From NCBI RefSeq assembly GCF_014171475.1, contig NZ_CP048817.1, positions 744,001 through 808,000 on the forward strand: a stretch of 64,000 nt of DNA. Direction: 5' to 3'. The translations under genes were made by a program, and so were the position numbers. The notes beneath the pieces were generated by a model, which searched no databases, was not told the origin of the DNA, and saw only the letters and a program-made list of their open reading frames with translations. This DNA is from Sphingomonas sp. So64.6b. Lineage in GTDB: Bacteria; Pseudomonadota; Alphaproteobacteria; Sphingomonadales; Sphingomonadaceae. Numbering within the stretch: position 1 is the first letter of the stretch; each line of letters opens with the position of its first letter. This document shows, one piece after another, positions 17,365 to 26,365 of the stretch.

Positions 17365-18600
17365 TCAATGCTGGGTTGCGGCCGGGCGCTTGTGGAAGCG
17401 GCCGCCCTTCATGATCGCGGCGAGGTTCGCCTTGTCTTGCAGGATCGTCACGTCGGCGGTCGGGTCGCCGGAGACGAGCAATATATCGGCGAGGCACCCG
17501 GCGCGGATCGCGCCCACCGGCAGGTCCATCAGCGCTGCGCCCTGACCGGTCGCGGCGGCCAGCGCTTCTGTCGGCGAGAAGCCGAACAGCCGCACGAAGA
17601 GGTCGAGGTCGCGCGCGTTGCGGCCGATCGGGTTGTAGGGGAAACCATAGTCGCCGCCGGGCAGCACGCGGATGCCGCGCTTGCGCATCTCGGGGATGAC
17701 CTGCTGCATCAGCGCGAGGCCGGAGGTGGCGCCCATCCGCTCGGCCTCGACAGGGCCGATGCCGAAATCCTGCGCCTCGTGGCAGCGCGCATGGAGCAAG
17801 CCCGGGGCAGGGGCGACGAACAGCGTGTCGCGCTTGTCCTCGAGCATGTCGAGCGCCTCGTCATCGGCATAGGTGCAATGGAAGATCGCGCGAAAGCCGG
17901 CACGCACGGCGCGCTTGATCGCTTCCGAGGCCTGGGCGTGGCAGGCGAGCCAGATGCCGGCTTCGCGCGCCGCCGCGCCGATCGCCTGCGCTTCTTCCTC
18001 CGAATACATCAGCACCTGGCTGCCGCCGGGCGAGAAGCCCTCGTCGCTCGACATCAGGAATTTGATCGTGTCGCAGCCCAGCGCCTTCATTTCGGCGACG
18101 TAGCGGCGCAGACCCTCGATGCTGCGGTCGTGCGTCGGGTCGTGACCGGCGGGGACGCCCATCACACCTTCGACACCTTTTTCCAGTGCCGAGGCGCGCA
18201 ACCGTGGACCCGGCAGATGGCCGGCGTCGATCATGTCGCGCAGCGCCGGTTCGAAGCGCTCGCCGAGCGAGCCGGCCGAATAGGCGCTGGTAAAGCCGTG
18301 ATCGAGGGTAATCCGCGCATTTTGCGCGGTCACCAGGAGATGCTCCTCGGCCGGAAGCTTCATCGTGTTGACGATGCGCTCGACCGAGCTCGGCCAGGTC
18401 AGGTGCGCATGCGCCTCGACCATCCCCGGCATCAGGGTCGCGCCGTTGCCGTTGATCAGCTCTGCACCGTCGCGCGGCAGCCGCTCGTCTCCGCGCGCCA
18501 CCGCGACGATTTGCTCGTCGCGCACCAGCACCTCGCCCGCGAAGCTGGCTGCACCGCTGCCGTCGAAGATCCGCACCTCGCTAAACAGGACCGCGCTCAT
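17365..18600 (-). CDS. Amidohydrolase-family protein (imidazolonepropionase-like)
   Basis: A 411-residue metal-dependent hydrolase. All binuclear-site ligands of the amidohydrolase superfamily can be placed: H64 and H66 (EAHAHLTW), the carboxylated K180 (DTIKFLMSS), H221 (LACHAQA), H241 (AIFHCTYAD) and D317 (PGGDYGFPYN). It lacks a signal peptide, unlike many secreted members, so it acts in the cytoplasm. It would hydrolyse an amide, ester or cyclic bond in a pathway intermediate. Its ATG overlaps the HbpS-like stop (ATGA). Confidence 0.87.
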   Translation of the reverse strand: MSAVLFSEVRIFDGSGAASFAGEVLVRDEQIVAVARGDERLPRDGAELINGNGATLMPGMVEAHAHLTWPSSVERIVNTMKLPAEEHLLVTAQNARITLDHGFTSAYSAGSLGERFEPALRDMIDAGHLPGPRLRASALEKGVEGVMGVPAGHDPTHDRSIEGLRRYVAEMKALGCDTIKFLMSSDEGFSPGGSQVLMYSEEEAQAIGAAAREAGIWLACHAQASEAIKRAVRAGFRAIFHCTYADDEALDMLEDKRDTLFVAPAPGLLHARCHEAQDFGIGPVEAERMGATSGLALMQQVIPEMRKRGIRVLPGGDYGFPYNPIGRNARDLDLFVRLFGFSPTEALAAATGQGAALMDLPVGAIRAGCLADILLVSGDPTADVTILQDKANLAAIMKGGRFHKRPAATQH

Positions 18601-19028
18601 GCGCCGGTGTCCGCGATCAGGCCGGCAGCGGCGATACCGGCGACCGCGCAGATTTCGTCATTGTCGGAGGTATCGCCGCTGACCCCGACCGCGCCGAGAA
18701 GCGAGCCAACAGCGTCGCGGATAAGAACGCCGCCCGCGACCGGCACGATGCCCTTCGGAAAGACGCCGCTCAGGGCGGAGAAGAAGGCGGGGACAGCCTG
18801 GGCGCGACGCGCAAGTTCGCGACCGCCCGAACCCATGCCGAGGCAGCCCGCCGCCTTGGCGGTGGCGATTTCCGGCCGCGAGATTGCGGCGCGTTCGTCG
18901 CGCAGCAACGCGAGCGGGTGGCTGCCGGCGTCCAGCACGACCACGCATAGCGGCGCGAAGCCGCGCGTCGCCCCCTCGGCTAGCGTCGCCTCAGCGATAT
19001 CGCGGGCATGGTTGAGGGTGAGGGCCAT
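18597..19028 (-). CDS. GlcG/HbpS (DUF336) family protein
   Basis: 143 residues, matching the GlcG/HbpS family throughout: LNHARDIAEATLAEG at the N-terminus, a central VVVLDAGSHPLALLRDE and the C-terminal DNDEICAVAGIAAAGL. Members bind heme or small ligands and are common next to aromatic and glycolate catabolism genes; the biochemical role is often unknown. The start overlaps the monooxygenase stop (TGATG), and the stop overlaps the amidohydrolase start. Confidence 0.85.
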   Translation of the reverse strand: MALTLNHARDIAEATLAEGATRGFAPLCVVVLDAGSHPLALLRDERAAISRPEIATAKAAGCLGMGSGGRELARRAQAVPAFFSALSGVFPKGIVPVAGGVLIRDAVGSLLGAVGVSGDTSDNDEICAVAGIAAAGLIADTGA

Positions 19029-20143
19029 CAGATCGGCCTTGCGGTCAACTCGAACATCTCGTGGGTCATTTTGCTCTGGTCGACTCGCGGGCCTTGTCCG
19101 GTTTGCCCAAAGCTGATCGCCTTTGATTTTTCGACAATGTATCGGCAGCGATCGATGCGGCGGGCACGGAACGCGGTGAACGCGCTCTCCGGGTCATCCT
19201 GCTGGAGCAGCTCATCTGCCAGCACGATACTGTCCTCGATCGCCATTCCTGCGCCCTGTCCGAGATGCGGCGTGGTGGCATGGACCGCATCGCCGAGAAG
19301 GACGACGCGGCCACGATGCCAGGGCCCTTCGAGCATGATCCATTCGAGCGGCTTGTAGACCACGGCATCGTCGTCATTAATCTGGTCGACGAGCGCGGCG
19401 ATGCGCGGCGGCTGTCCCTCCAGCTTGCCACGCATCGCGGCCGCGAGGCCGGAGCGCGGGTAGCGGCGATTCTCGGGTTCGGGCGTGGTGACGTACATGT
19501 ACATCAGCGTATCGGAAAGCGGCACCAGCCCTACGCCAATCGCGCCATCATAGGCGCATAGCGCGGTCACATCGGCGGGGCGCGGGAAATTGTAGCGCCA
19601 GACGCCCTGGCCGACAAAAGCCGGAGCGGGTGCGTCCGGGGCGACATGTTCGCGTATTTGCGAATAGAGCCCATCGGCACCGATAACGACGTCATAGCGA
19701 TCCGTGGTTCCGTCGGAAAAGGCGACATCCAGGCCGCTACCGTCATCCTCGAGCCCGGTCACCGTCACGCCGAGGCGGATCGTCGCGCCGGCGGTGAGTG
19801 CACGATCGCCGAGCACCCGGTGCAGCGCACGGCGACCGATCCCGAGATTGGCGGGATAGCCGGGCACCAGCCTCGGCGAGGGGATGGTTGCTACTTGTTG
19901 TCCGGTGGGAATGTAGATTTCGACAGAGTCGAAACCAAAGCCGGCATCGATATAATCGTCGACCACGCCAAGGTCGCTCATCGCGCGAATGACGTTGGCT
20001 TGCTGGATGATACCCACGCCGTACACCGACCAGTCGGGGTCCTTTTCGACGATGGCTACGGTAAAGCCCGCGCGACGCAACGCGATTGCCGAGGTCAACC
20101 CACCGATGCCGCCGCCGACGACGAGGATTTTCAGGTCTTTCAC
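19028..20143 (-). CDS. FAD-dependent aromatic monooxygenase
   Basis: A 371-residue class A flavoprotein hydroxylase (UbiH/salicylate hydroxylase type). Features are the dinucleotide-binding GGGIGG (residues 10-15), the VVIGADG motif (153-158) and the FAD-binding GDAVHATTPHLGQG (284-297). It would hydroxylate an activated aromatic ring with NAD(P)H and O2, possibly preparing the substrate for extradiol cleavage. It is the first gene of the 12-gene minus-strand operon, which runs to 9773 with gaps of at most 11 bp. The upstream 101 bp separating it from lysR may hold the operon promoter. Confidence 0.88.
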   Translation of the reverse strand: MKDLKILVVGGGIGGLTSAIALRRAGFTVAIVEKDPDWSVYGVGIIQQANVIRAMSDLGVVDDYIDAGFGFDSVEIYIPTGQQVATIPSPRLVPGYPANLGIGRRALHRVLGDRALTAGATIRLGVTVTGLEDDGSGLDVAFSDGTTDRYDVVIGADGLYSQIREHVAPDAPAPAFVGQGVWRYNFPRPADVTALCAYDGAIGVGLVPLSDTLMYMYVTTPEPENRRYPRSGLAAAMRGKLEGQPPRIAALVDQINDDDAVVYKPLEWIMLEGPWHRGRVVLLGDAVHATTPHLGQGAGMAIEDSIVLADELLQQDDPESAFTAFRARRIDRCRYIVEKSKAISFGQTGQGPRVDQSKMTHEMFELTARPI

Positions 20144-20244
20144 GCATCCATCCCGTTTTCACGCCCAGCTGTTCCACTGGTTCAATCGCGCCATATTAAA
20201 CGTGGCATTCTATCTGTAAAAATGAATGTTCTTATGCGTAACCA

Positions 20245-21156
20245 TCAATCCTGTTTATGGTTGGTCAACCTTTTGGCTTGGTCGATAAACCAGCGAAGCC
20301 CGGCATCCTCGCTACGTGTCCGATTATATTGCAACATCTCGCGCATGACCGGGAAAGGGAAGGGCATCTCGACGAAGCGGATCGGGAGGCGTTCAGCATA
20401 AGCCTTGGCGAGCCGCTCGTGCATCACCGCAAGACGGTGTGTGTTGACGAGCATCTCGGGCGCGACAGCAAAGGAGGAAACCAGGACCTCAATGCGGCGC
20501 TCCTTCGCTTGCTCACGCAGGAATTTCTCGGCGAAGGATGTCGGACGCAACCGGCCGATTTCCACCGCGACGTGCCCGGATGCGAGAAAGTCCTGCTCGC
20601 TCAGTGGAGCTTGCACCAGCGGATTGCCGGACCAGCCGGCGACGACATGGCGTTCCTCGAACAGTAACTCGGACGGATGCTCGGCCGAGGCATGCTCCGC
20701 CGGCGTGATGACCAGATCGAGTTCCCCCTGATCGAGCATCGTCCCCATAGCGTCCGAGGGCTGGATCAGCTCGAGCGTGATGCCCGGTGCGATGCGTTCG
20801 AATTCGGGGACGAGACGCGTGAACAGCACGATGGCGAGATAGTCCGACGTGCCGACACGAAAGCGGCGCTGCGACGTGGCGGGATCGAACTGCGTCGATA
20901 GCGAAACCATGCGCTCGATATCGGTGAGCAACACGCGCAACGCACCGCGGAGCCGAAGCGCGTGCGGCGTCGGGATCATCTTCTTGCCATGGGCGGCAAG
21001 GATCGGGTCGTTGAAATAATCGCGTAGCCTTCGCAGCGCCGCGCTCATCGCCGGCTGGCTGAGATGGAGCCGTTCGGCCGAGCGCGACACGCTGCGCTCT
21101 TCAATGAGGACGTCGAGTGCGACGAGCAGATTGAGGTCGAGTCCCTGGAAACGCAT
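20245..21156 (-). CDS. LysR-family transcriptional regulator
   Basis: A 303-residue regulator with the N-terminal winged helix-turn-helix (VSRSAERLHLSQPAMSAALRRLR) and an inducer-binding domain. The opening MRFQGLDLNLLVALDVLIEE is typical of the NodD/NahR-like branch that often senses aromatic compounds. It is divergent from the TBDR gene at 21284 and upstream of the catabolic operon on the same strand, so it probably controls both. A perfect dyad in the lysR-TBDR gap is a likely binding site. Confidence 0.9.
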   Translation of the reverse strand: MRFQGLDLNLLVALDVLIEERSVSRSAERLHLSQPAMSAALRRLRDYFNDPILAAHGKKMIPTPHALRLRGALRVLLTDIERMVSLSTQFDPATSQRRFRVGTSDYLAIVLFTRLVPEFERIAPGITLELIQPSDAMGTMLDQGELDLVITPAEHASAEHPSELLFEERHVVAGWSGNPLVQAPLSEQDFLASGHVAVEIGRLRPTSFAEKFLREQAKERRIEVLVSSFAVAPEMLVNTHRLAVMHERLAKAYAERLPIRFVEMPFPFPVMREMLQYNRTRSEDAGLRWFIDQAKRLTNHKQD

Positions 21157-21178
21157 TTGGCCGTACTATTCAGCGCGT

Positions 21179-21193
21179 GATTGATATTCAATC
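21179..21193. promoter_or_regulatory. Candidate LysR binding site (GATTGA-TAT-TCAATC)
   Basis: A perfect 6-3-6 dyad containing the T-N11-A LysR signature, 22 bp upstream of the lysR ATG and about 90 bp upstream of the TBDR ATG. A second half-site (TGATT, 21202-21206) follows, making an overlapping AATCA-N7-TGATT dyad. Location and form fit an autoregulatory LysR operator. Confidence 0.55.
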
Positions 21194-21283
21194 AAAACAA
21201 ATGATTTTTCTTATGGATCTGTGCGGATCAGAAACGATGCCGATGCGCGACCTCGCACTACGAGGCGCCAAGGGGAGGTAGCC

Positions 21284-23578
21284 ATGAAATTCACTCGCAT
21301 GCTCGGACTGTCGGTTGCTTCGGGGGCGTTGATCGCCGCGACGCCAGCGCTAGCACAAGACGCGCCGGTCGCGCCGGCCGAAGATACCGAGGTCGCCGAG
21401 CAAGGTCTTCCCGATATCATCGTCACTGCACAACGCCGTGAAGAGAGTCTGCAAAAGGCAGCGATCGCGGTCAGCGCTGTTGCCGGCGACACGCTTTTGA
21501 AGAACAGCATCAGCCAGGCCACGGACCTGACGCGCCTGGTGCCTTCACTTCAGATCGCGCCGGCATCGTCTCTCACGCAGATCTATTTGCGCGGCGTTGG
21601 CACCTTTGGCTCGAACGCTTTTGCCGAGCAGGGCGTCGCGTTCAACCTCGATGGCGTATATCTTTCGCGCCCCGCAGCACCAGCCGGTCTGTTCTACGAT
21701 CTTGAGCGGATCGAGGTGCTGAAGGGACCGCAGGGAACTCTCTATGGTCGCAACGCGACGGGAGGCGCGCTCAACGTGATCACCGCCAAGCCGAAGCTGG
21801 GCGAGTTCGGTGGAAACCTCAACGCGGAATATGGCAATTACAACGCGATCAAGGCGTCCGGGGCCATCAACGTGCCGATCGGCGAGCATGTCGCGTTCCG
21901 CCTCGCTGGCCAATATGCCAAGCATGACGGCTATTACAGCGACGGTTATGACGACGAGGATACCCAGGCGGTGCGCGGCCAGCTCCGCGGCGAGACCGGC
22001 ACCGGCCTCGATGCGACGCTGTCGATCGATTATGCGCATGTCGGCGGCAAGGGATCAGGCGGCACGATCATGCCGTTGCTCGACGGCAAGAACCGGCTCG
22101 GGCCCAGCGATCCGCGCGTCATCGCAGAATATCTCGCGCGATCGCCGACCGCGCCCGTGCCGCAGATCAGCGCGCGCGGGGATGGCTATCAGGACAACCG
22201 CTTCTTCGGCGCCGCAATGACGATCAACGCCGATCTCGGTTTCGCCAAGCTGACCGTCATTCCGGCCTATCGCAAGACCGATCTCGACTTTGTTAGCTAT
22301 GCCTCGAGCTTCTTGATCGACGTCACCGAGAATTCCGATCAGATGTCGCTAGAGACGCGGCTGTCGAACAAGTCCGGTCCGATCAGTTGGGTGCTCGGGG
22401 GCTATTATTTTACTGAGCACATCCTGGCCGACCAGTTCTTCAACCAGGCGAGCAATGGCACGCGAATCAAATCGCGGTTGGGCACCGACAGCAATGCCTT
22501 TTTCGGCCAGGCGACGTGGTCGCTGACGGATACGTTCCGGGTGACCGGCGGCGTGCGCTACACCAGCGAGAGCAAAACGCAGGCGACCGAGGCGCACACG
22601 CTGCCATTCGTCGGCTTCGTCCCGGGTGTATTCCCGCTGGTGCCGATCATCCTCGATATCCCGTCGTTCCCGAAAACCGACGTCACCTTCAGCAAGGTGA
22701 CCTGGAAGGGCGGGGTAGAGTTCGATATCGGACCGCGCTCGCTGCTCTATGCTTCTGTTTCGACTGGCTTCAAGTCGGGCGCGCTGTTCTCGGCCGAAGG
22801 GATGAATTATTCGCGGCCCGAGACACTGCGTGCCTATACCATCGGTTCCAAGAACCGTTTCTTCGACAACAAGCTGCAATTCAATGTCGAGGCGTTCTAC
22901 TGGGACTATAAGGACCAGCAGATTACCCATCTCGGCGCGGTCCAGGTCGCGACGACGCCGGGCGGGCCGATCTTTGGACCGGTCTTCGCGACCGAAAATG
23001 CCGGTGCGGCGACGATCTACGGTGCAGAGGCGGAACTCCAGTTCCAGCCCACCCAAAACGACCTGTTCACCGCCAATGTGCAATATCTCCATGCCCGATA
23101 CGATTCGCTGCAATATCAATACTATTCGACCAGCGGTGCCGCGCCGGTGGTCGGTTGTGCGACAGCACTTACAACTCAGGTGGGTGCCAGCCCGGCGGCC
23201 CGGATCTACAATGTGAACTGTTCGGGCCGGCCGGTGGTCAATGCGCCGACCTGGTCGATCAACGCTGGCTATCAGCACATCTTTTCACTGGGTGATTCGG
23301 GGCGTTTGATCGCCGGGGCCGATACCAGGATCGAATCATCGCGCTATCTGTCGATCGACTATCTCGCGCTCGGTCAGCAGGGTTCGTACATGATGTCCAA
23401 CGCGCGGCTGAGCTATGAGACCGCCAATGGCCGTTATTCGCTGACCGGCTTCATCAACAATATCGAAAACCGGCTGGTTTTTTCCAATTCGCTGCAAAGC
23501 CCGGCCAAGGCCGGCACGATATATAACCAGCTGCGTCCGCCGCGCACCTATGGCGTGCGCGCAAGCGTGAAGTTTTGA
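21284..23578 (+). CDS. TonB-dependent receptor
   Basis: A 764-residue outer membrane receptor without an STN domain. The ATG at 21284 follows AGGGGAGG, and a signal peptide ends TPALAQ. The TonB box region is DIIVTAQRREESLQKAAIAV. The plug has LYLRGVG-like and DGVYLSR, LKGPQGTLYGRNATGGALNV elements, and the barrel ends in the aromatic YGVRASVKF. It is divergent from LysR and upstream of the MBL hydrolase (TGATG overlap). It likely imports the compound degraded by the minus-strand operon. Confidence 0.92.
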   Translation: MKFTRMLGLSVASGALIAATPALAQDAPVAPAEDTEVAEQGLPDIIVTAQRREESLQKAAIAVSAVAGDTLLKNSISQATDLTRLVPSLQIAPASSLTQIYLRGVGTFGSNAFAEQGVAFNLDGVYLSRPAAPAGLFYDLERIEVLKGPQGTLYGRNATGGALNVITAKPKLGEFGGNLNAEYGNYNAIKASGAINVPIGEHVAFRLAGQYAKHDGYYSDGYDDEDTQAVRGQLRGETGTGLDATLSIDYAHVGGKGSGGTIMPLLDGKNRLGPSDPRVIAEYLARSPTAPVPQISARGDGYQDNRFFGAAMTINADLGFAKLTVIPAYRKTDLDFVSYASSFLIDVTENSDQMSLETRLSNKSGPISWVLGGYYFTEHILADQFFNQASNGTRIKSRLGTDSNAFFGQATWSLTDTFRVTGGVRYTSESKTQATEAHTLPFVGFVPGVFPLVPIILDIPSFPKTDVTFSKVTWKGGVEFDIGPRSLLYASVSTGFKSGALFSAEGMNYSRPETLRAYTIGSKNRFFDNKLQFNVEAFYWDYKDQQITHLGAVQVATTPGGPIFGPVFATENAGAATIYGAEAELQFQPTQNDLFTANVQYLHARYDSLQYQYYSTSGAAPVVGCATALTTQVGASPAARIYNVNCSGRPVVNAPTWSINAGYQHIFSLGDSGRLIAGADTRIESSRYLSIDYLALGQQGSYMMSNARLSYETANGRYSLTGFINNIENRLVFSNSLQSPAKAGTIYNQLRPPRTYGVRASVKF

Positions 23579-24561
23579 TGCGCCGTGTCATCGCGGCGTG
23601 GTTGGCGGCGCTCGCGCTGCTTACCGCGCCGGCGATGGCGAAGGACCTCGCGCCGGGTCGAGCAGTGTTCGTCACGCTTGGTACCGGCGGCGGGCCACTG
23701 ACCCGCGTCAAGCGGTCGGAGCCCGCCAATGCCCTGGTCGTCAACGGTGCGGTCTATCTGTTCGATGCCGGCGACGGCGCGCAGCGCCAACTCGCCGCGG
23801 CGAGCCTGTCGGTGCATGCGGTCCGCGCGGTGTTCGTGTCGCATCATCATATCGATCACAATGGCGGGCTGGCGCCGCTGCTCGTCACGCGCTGGCTGCT
23901 CAACGAGCGCGCGCCGTTGCCGGTGATCGGACCGCCGGGGATGACGGCGATGGTCGACGGCATAGCCGTTGCCTATCGTGCGACCGAGCTCGCCCCGATC
24001 GCCATCGGTGGTCCGTCGATGCCGGCGATCCGCACGACACTGGCGCCGGAGGAACTGGCCGCGACGATCGATGCGCCGGCCCTGGTCTATCAGGACGCCA
24101 ATATCCGTGTGTTGGCGATCACCAACGACCATTATCATTTTTCACCCGGCAGCGCCGCAGCGGTGGCCGCGCGTTCCTACGCCTTTCGCATCGAGACGGC
24201 CGGGCGCACGATCGTCTATACCGGCGATAGTGGCCCGTCGGCGCATCTTCAGACGCTGGCCGCCGGTTGCGATTTGCTGGTCAGCGAGGTGATCGACATG
24301 CACGCGATGGAGGCCGTGCTGGCGCGGGCGAACGATATTCCGCCCGCCGCCCGTGCGCCCATGATGGCGCATATGGCCCAGGACCATCTCACACCCGAAA
24401 ACGTTGCAAGACTTGCTGCGGCGGCAGACGCGAAGCGCGTTGTGCTGACCCATCTGTCGCCGGGCATGGACGACGAGACTTCGACGGCAGGTTACACCTC
24501 GGGAATGGCCGCGATCTTTCACGGACCGGTGTCGGTCGCGAACGACCTCGATCGGTTCTGA
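23578..24561 (+). CDS. Exported MBL-fold metallohydrolase
   Basis: A 327-residue protein of the metallo-beta-lactamase superfamily with the zinc motif H89-x-H91-x-D93-H94 (SHHHIDHNGG), a later YTGDSGPS with the bridging Asp, and VLTHLSPG near the C-terminus. The arrangement resembles the arylsulfatase/RNase Z-like group. A signal peptide (ALALLTAPAMAKD) implies periplasmic location. The start overlaps the TBDR stop, so the two are cotranscribed; it may process the receptor's cargo, for example by ester or lactone hydrolysis, before uptake into the cytoplasm. Confidence 0.85.
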   Translation: MRRVIAAWLAALALLTAPAMAKDLAPGRAVFVTLGTGGGPLTRVKRSEPANALVVNGAVYLFDAGDGAQRQLAAASLSVHAVRAVFVSHHHIDHNGGLAPLLVTRWLLNERAPLPVIGPPGMTAMVDGIAVAYRATELAPIAIGGPSMPAIRTTLAPEELAATIDAPALVYQDANIRVLAITNDHYHFSPGSAAAVAARSYAFRIETAGRTIVYTGDSGPSAHLQTLAAGCDLLVSEVIDMHAMEAVLARANDIPPAARAPMMAHMAQDHLTPENVARLAAAADAKRVVLTHLSPGMDDETSTAGYTSGMAAIFHGPVSVANDLDRF

Positions 24562-24565
24562 CCAT

Positions 24566-25018
24566 ATGACGCCGCCGCAACGCCGCTATATCACGATCGA
24601 GACGCTGATCAGCGTCGCTATCAACACTGTGATAAGCATCGCGTTTGCCTGGCTGGCGCTCGGCGGCTCGTCATCCGTTGCGGTGCGCGCGGTGATCCTG
24701 GACGCGGCTCCACAGAGCTTCATGATAACATTGATGAGTGTGATCGTTCCCGGCCTTTTGACGCGGCGGCGGTTGGCAACGGGGCAGATCGCGCCGATCT
24801 CCGGGCCTGCGGCAAGCTGGCCGTTGGCCGCGCGCGCAATTGGAGCGGCGCTGCTTGCCGCGGCTATGGGCGTCGCGCTGCATGTGGTCCTGCTTGGCGT
24901 GACCGCGGTTGAGGTATTGCCATTCTGGTGCGTGCTTGCTCTCAAGGCTGGATATGGCGCGAGTCTTGCTGCTGTGGTGACGCCGATCATGCTTCGCTAC
25001 GCGTTGCGGAGCGGTTAG
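24566..25018 (+). CDS. Small integral membrane protein of unknown function
   Basis: A 150-residue hydrophobic protein with about four predicted transmembrane helices (for example ISVAINTVISIAFAWLALGG and AAMGVALHVVLLGVTAVEV). I do not recognise a specific family. It starts 4 bp after the MBL hydrolase stop and is probably the third gene of that unit. It may be unrelated to the catabolic function. Confidence 0.6.
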   Translation: MTPPQRRYITIETLISVAINTVISIAFAWLALGGSSSVAVRAVILDAAPQSFMITLMSVIVPGLLTRRRLATGQIAPISGPAASWPLAARAIGAALLAAAMGVALHVVLLGVTAVEVLPFWCVLALKAGYGASLAAVVTPIMLRYALRSG

Positions 25019-25070
25019 CGATCGCTCTGCTGCCGAGTTTGAGGATTCCCACGTCCGTCCGGACGATCGG

Positions 25071-25861
25071 TCAGATCGAGATACGCTCCGCGACCGCCCT
25101 GGCGACGAGGTCGCGTTGTGCGCTGTCGAGTTGCCATTGCGTGCCGAACATGCCGCGCGGCCCGAACAATGTCATCACGATGCGCTCCGGACTCGCGCCG
25201 CGCCACGCGTCGGCGAGCGCTTCCGCCAGCGGGTCGTTCACCTCTCCGCGATCGCCCTTGACGAACGCGATCCAGGCCGCGAGCGCGGTCAGTGTGGCCG
25301 GCGCTTCGCGCCCCTGCGCGCGATTGGCGACAATCGCTTCGAGCCATCGCGGGCCAATCTTCTGTGAGCCATCAGCCGCGATCTGAATCAGGCGATGTGG
25401 AAGCGCTGCATTGGCGAAGCGGGCAAGCAGCGCGTCGACATAACGATCGACATCCTGTCCCGCCGTGATGGCGAGGCTCGCCGCCGCCTCACCGCGCATG
25501 AGCTGCTCGATCAGAGGGCGGATTGCTGGATCGGCGACGGCTTGGTGGACAAACTGATGGCCCTTCGCCAAGCCAAGATAGGCGAGCGCCGAATGGGCAC
25601 CGTTGAGAATACGCAGCTTCGCGGTTTCGAACGGGCGCACGTCAGCGACGATCTGGGCGCCGCCAACCTCCCATCGCGGTCGCTCACCCGCAAAGCTATC
25701 CTCGATCACCCATTGGCTGAAGGTTTCAGTCATGACCGCGCCTCGTCGCGCAGTCCGAGATGACCGGCGACGCGATTCAGGTCAGCCATCGTTGCCGCGA
25801 GCACGATACGGTCGACCATTGTCGCCGGGCAGGCCCAATTGGCCTCAAGCCACGTGCGATG
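25071..25861 (-). pseudogene. Remnant of a mannitol dehydrogenase-family gene
   Basis: The C-terminal half of a mannitol dehydrogenase/fructuronate reductase is open from 25733 to 25071 (220 codons) and contains FSQWVIEDSFAGERP and the KLRILNGAHSALAYLG catalytic region with its Lys and His. Immediately upstream, in another frame, 25861-25730 encodes the preceding family sequence (TWLEANWACPATMVDRIV) ending at a TGA. Thus a frameshift near 25733 breaks the gene. The N-terminal NAD-binding half, which should bring the total to about 490 residues, is missing. The intact parent would oxidise sugar alcohols or reduce hexuronates. Confidence 0.75.
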
Positions 25862-26143
25862 ACGCGGTCGACTTTGGACCACCGGATCCGGCGTGAGCCA
25901 TGAGCGCTTGCAGGACGCGAATGATCAGGTCGGCAACATCGCCGACGCGCACGAACGACAGCTGCGAGGCTGACCGATTGGGCGCAAAGCCCTGTCATCC
26001 TGCGCCACGGTGGCATGATCGTTGTCCTTTTTGGGGAGTCCGGCAGCCGCCCCGCCGCTTGCGTCGCCGCCGGGATGGCCTTTTTTGAGCGGCTGGGCGA
26101 TCCGGGATTCGACGGCATGGTGATTTTCAGCGATAGGACCGCG
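25862..26143. other. Decayed region upstream of the dehydrogenase remnant
   Basis: No intact gene is seen. A minus-strand stretch reads LSFVRVGDVADLIIRVLQAL in one frame, which looks protein-like but has no start or family assignment, so it may be a second decayed fragment. Confidence 0.3.
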
Positions 26144-26335
26144 ATGACGACCATCGAGACCTATCGGGCGAATGCCGCAGCGCAGCGCGCGGCCGCCGAA
26201 AAAACCAACCTGCCCAACCGCCGCGACATGCATCAGCGCTCCGCAATCACGTGGGAGACTATGGCGCGCGCCGCCGAGGAGACACAGGGCAGGGCCCAGG
26301 TGAACCTTGCGGCAAAGGCAAGCGCCGCAGCCTGA
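26144..26335 (+). CDS. Small conserved-looking hypothetical protein
   Basis: A 63-residue, Ala/Glu-rich, predicted helical protein (MTTIETYRANAAAQRAAAEK ... ITWETMARAAEETQGRA). An AGGA lies near the ATG. The composition looks like a genuine small cytoplasmic protein. I recognise no domain. An upstream in-frame ATG at 26015 is less likely. Confidence 0.45.
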   Translation: MTTIETYRANAAAQRAAAEKTNLPNRRDMHQRSAITWETMARAAEETQGRAQVNLAAKASAAA

Positions 26336-26345
26336 CTCTGTACAG

Positions 26346-26365
26346 GCATCCGTCGGGACGGATGC
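26346..26365 (+). terminator. Perfect 9-bp hairpin after the small gene
   Basis: GCATCCGTC and GACGGATGC flank a two-base loop 11 bp after the stop codon at 26335. No T-run follows. It could act as a transcript end or processing stem. A second stem (GGTCGG/CCGACC) lies at 26415-26437. Confidence 0.4.

Noticed and set aside
17368..19116. 582-residue plus-strand frame over amidohydrolase and HbpS-like genes
   Set aside because: The minus-strand genes carry complete catalytic motifs and operon overlaps; the antisense frame does not.
25071..25733. Intact 220-residue dehydrogenase
   Set aside because: It is only the C-terminal half of a family of about 490 residues, and the preceding family sequence is present in another frame.
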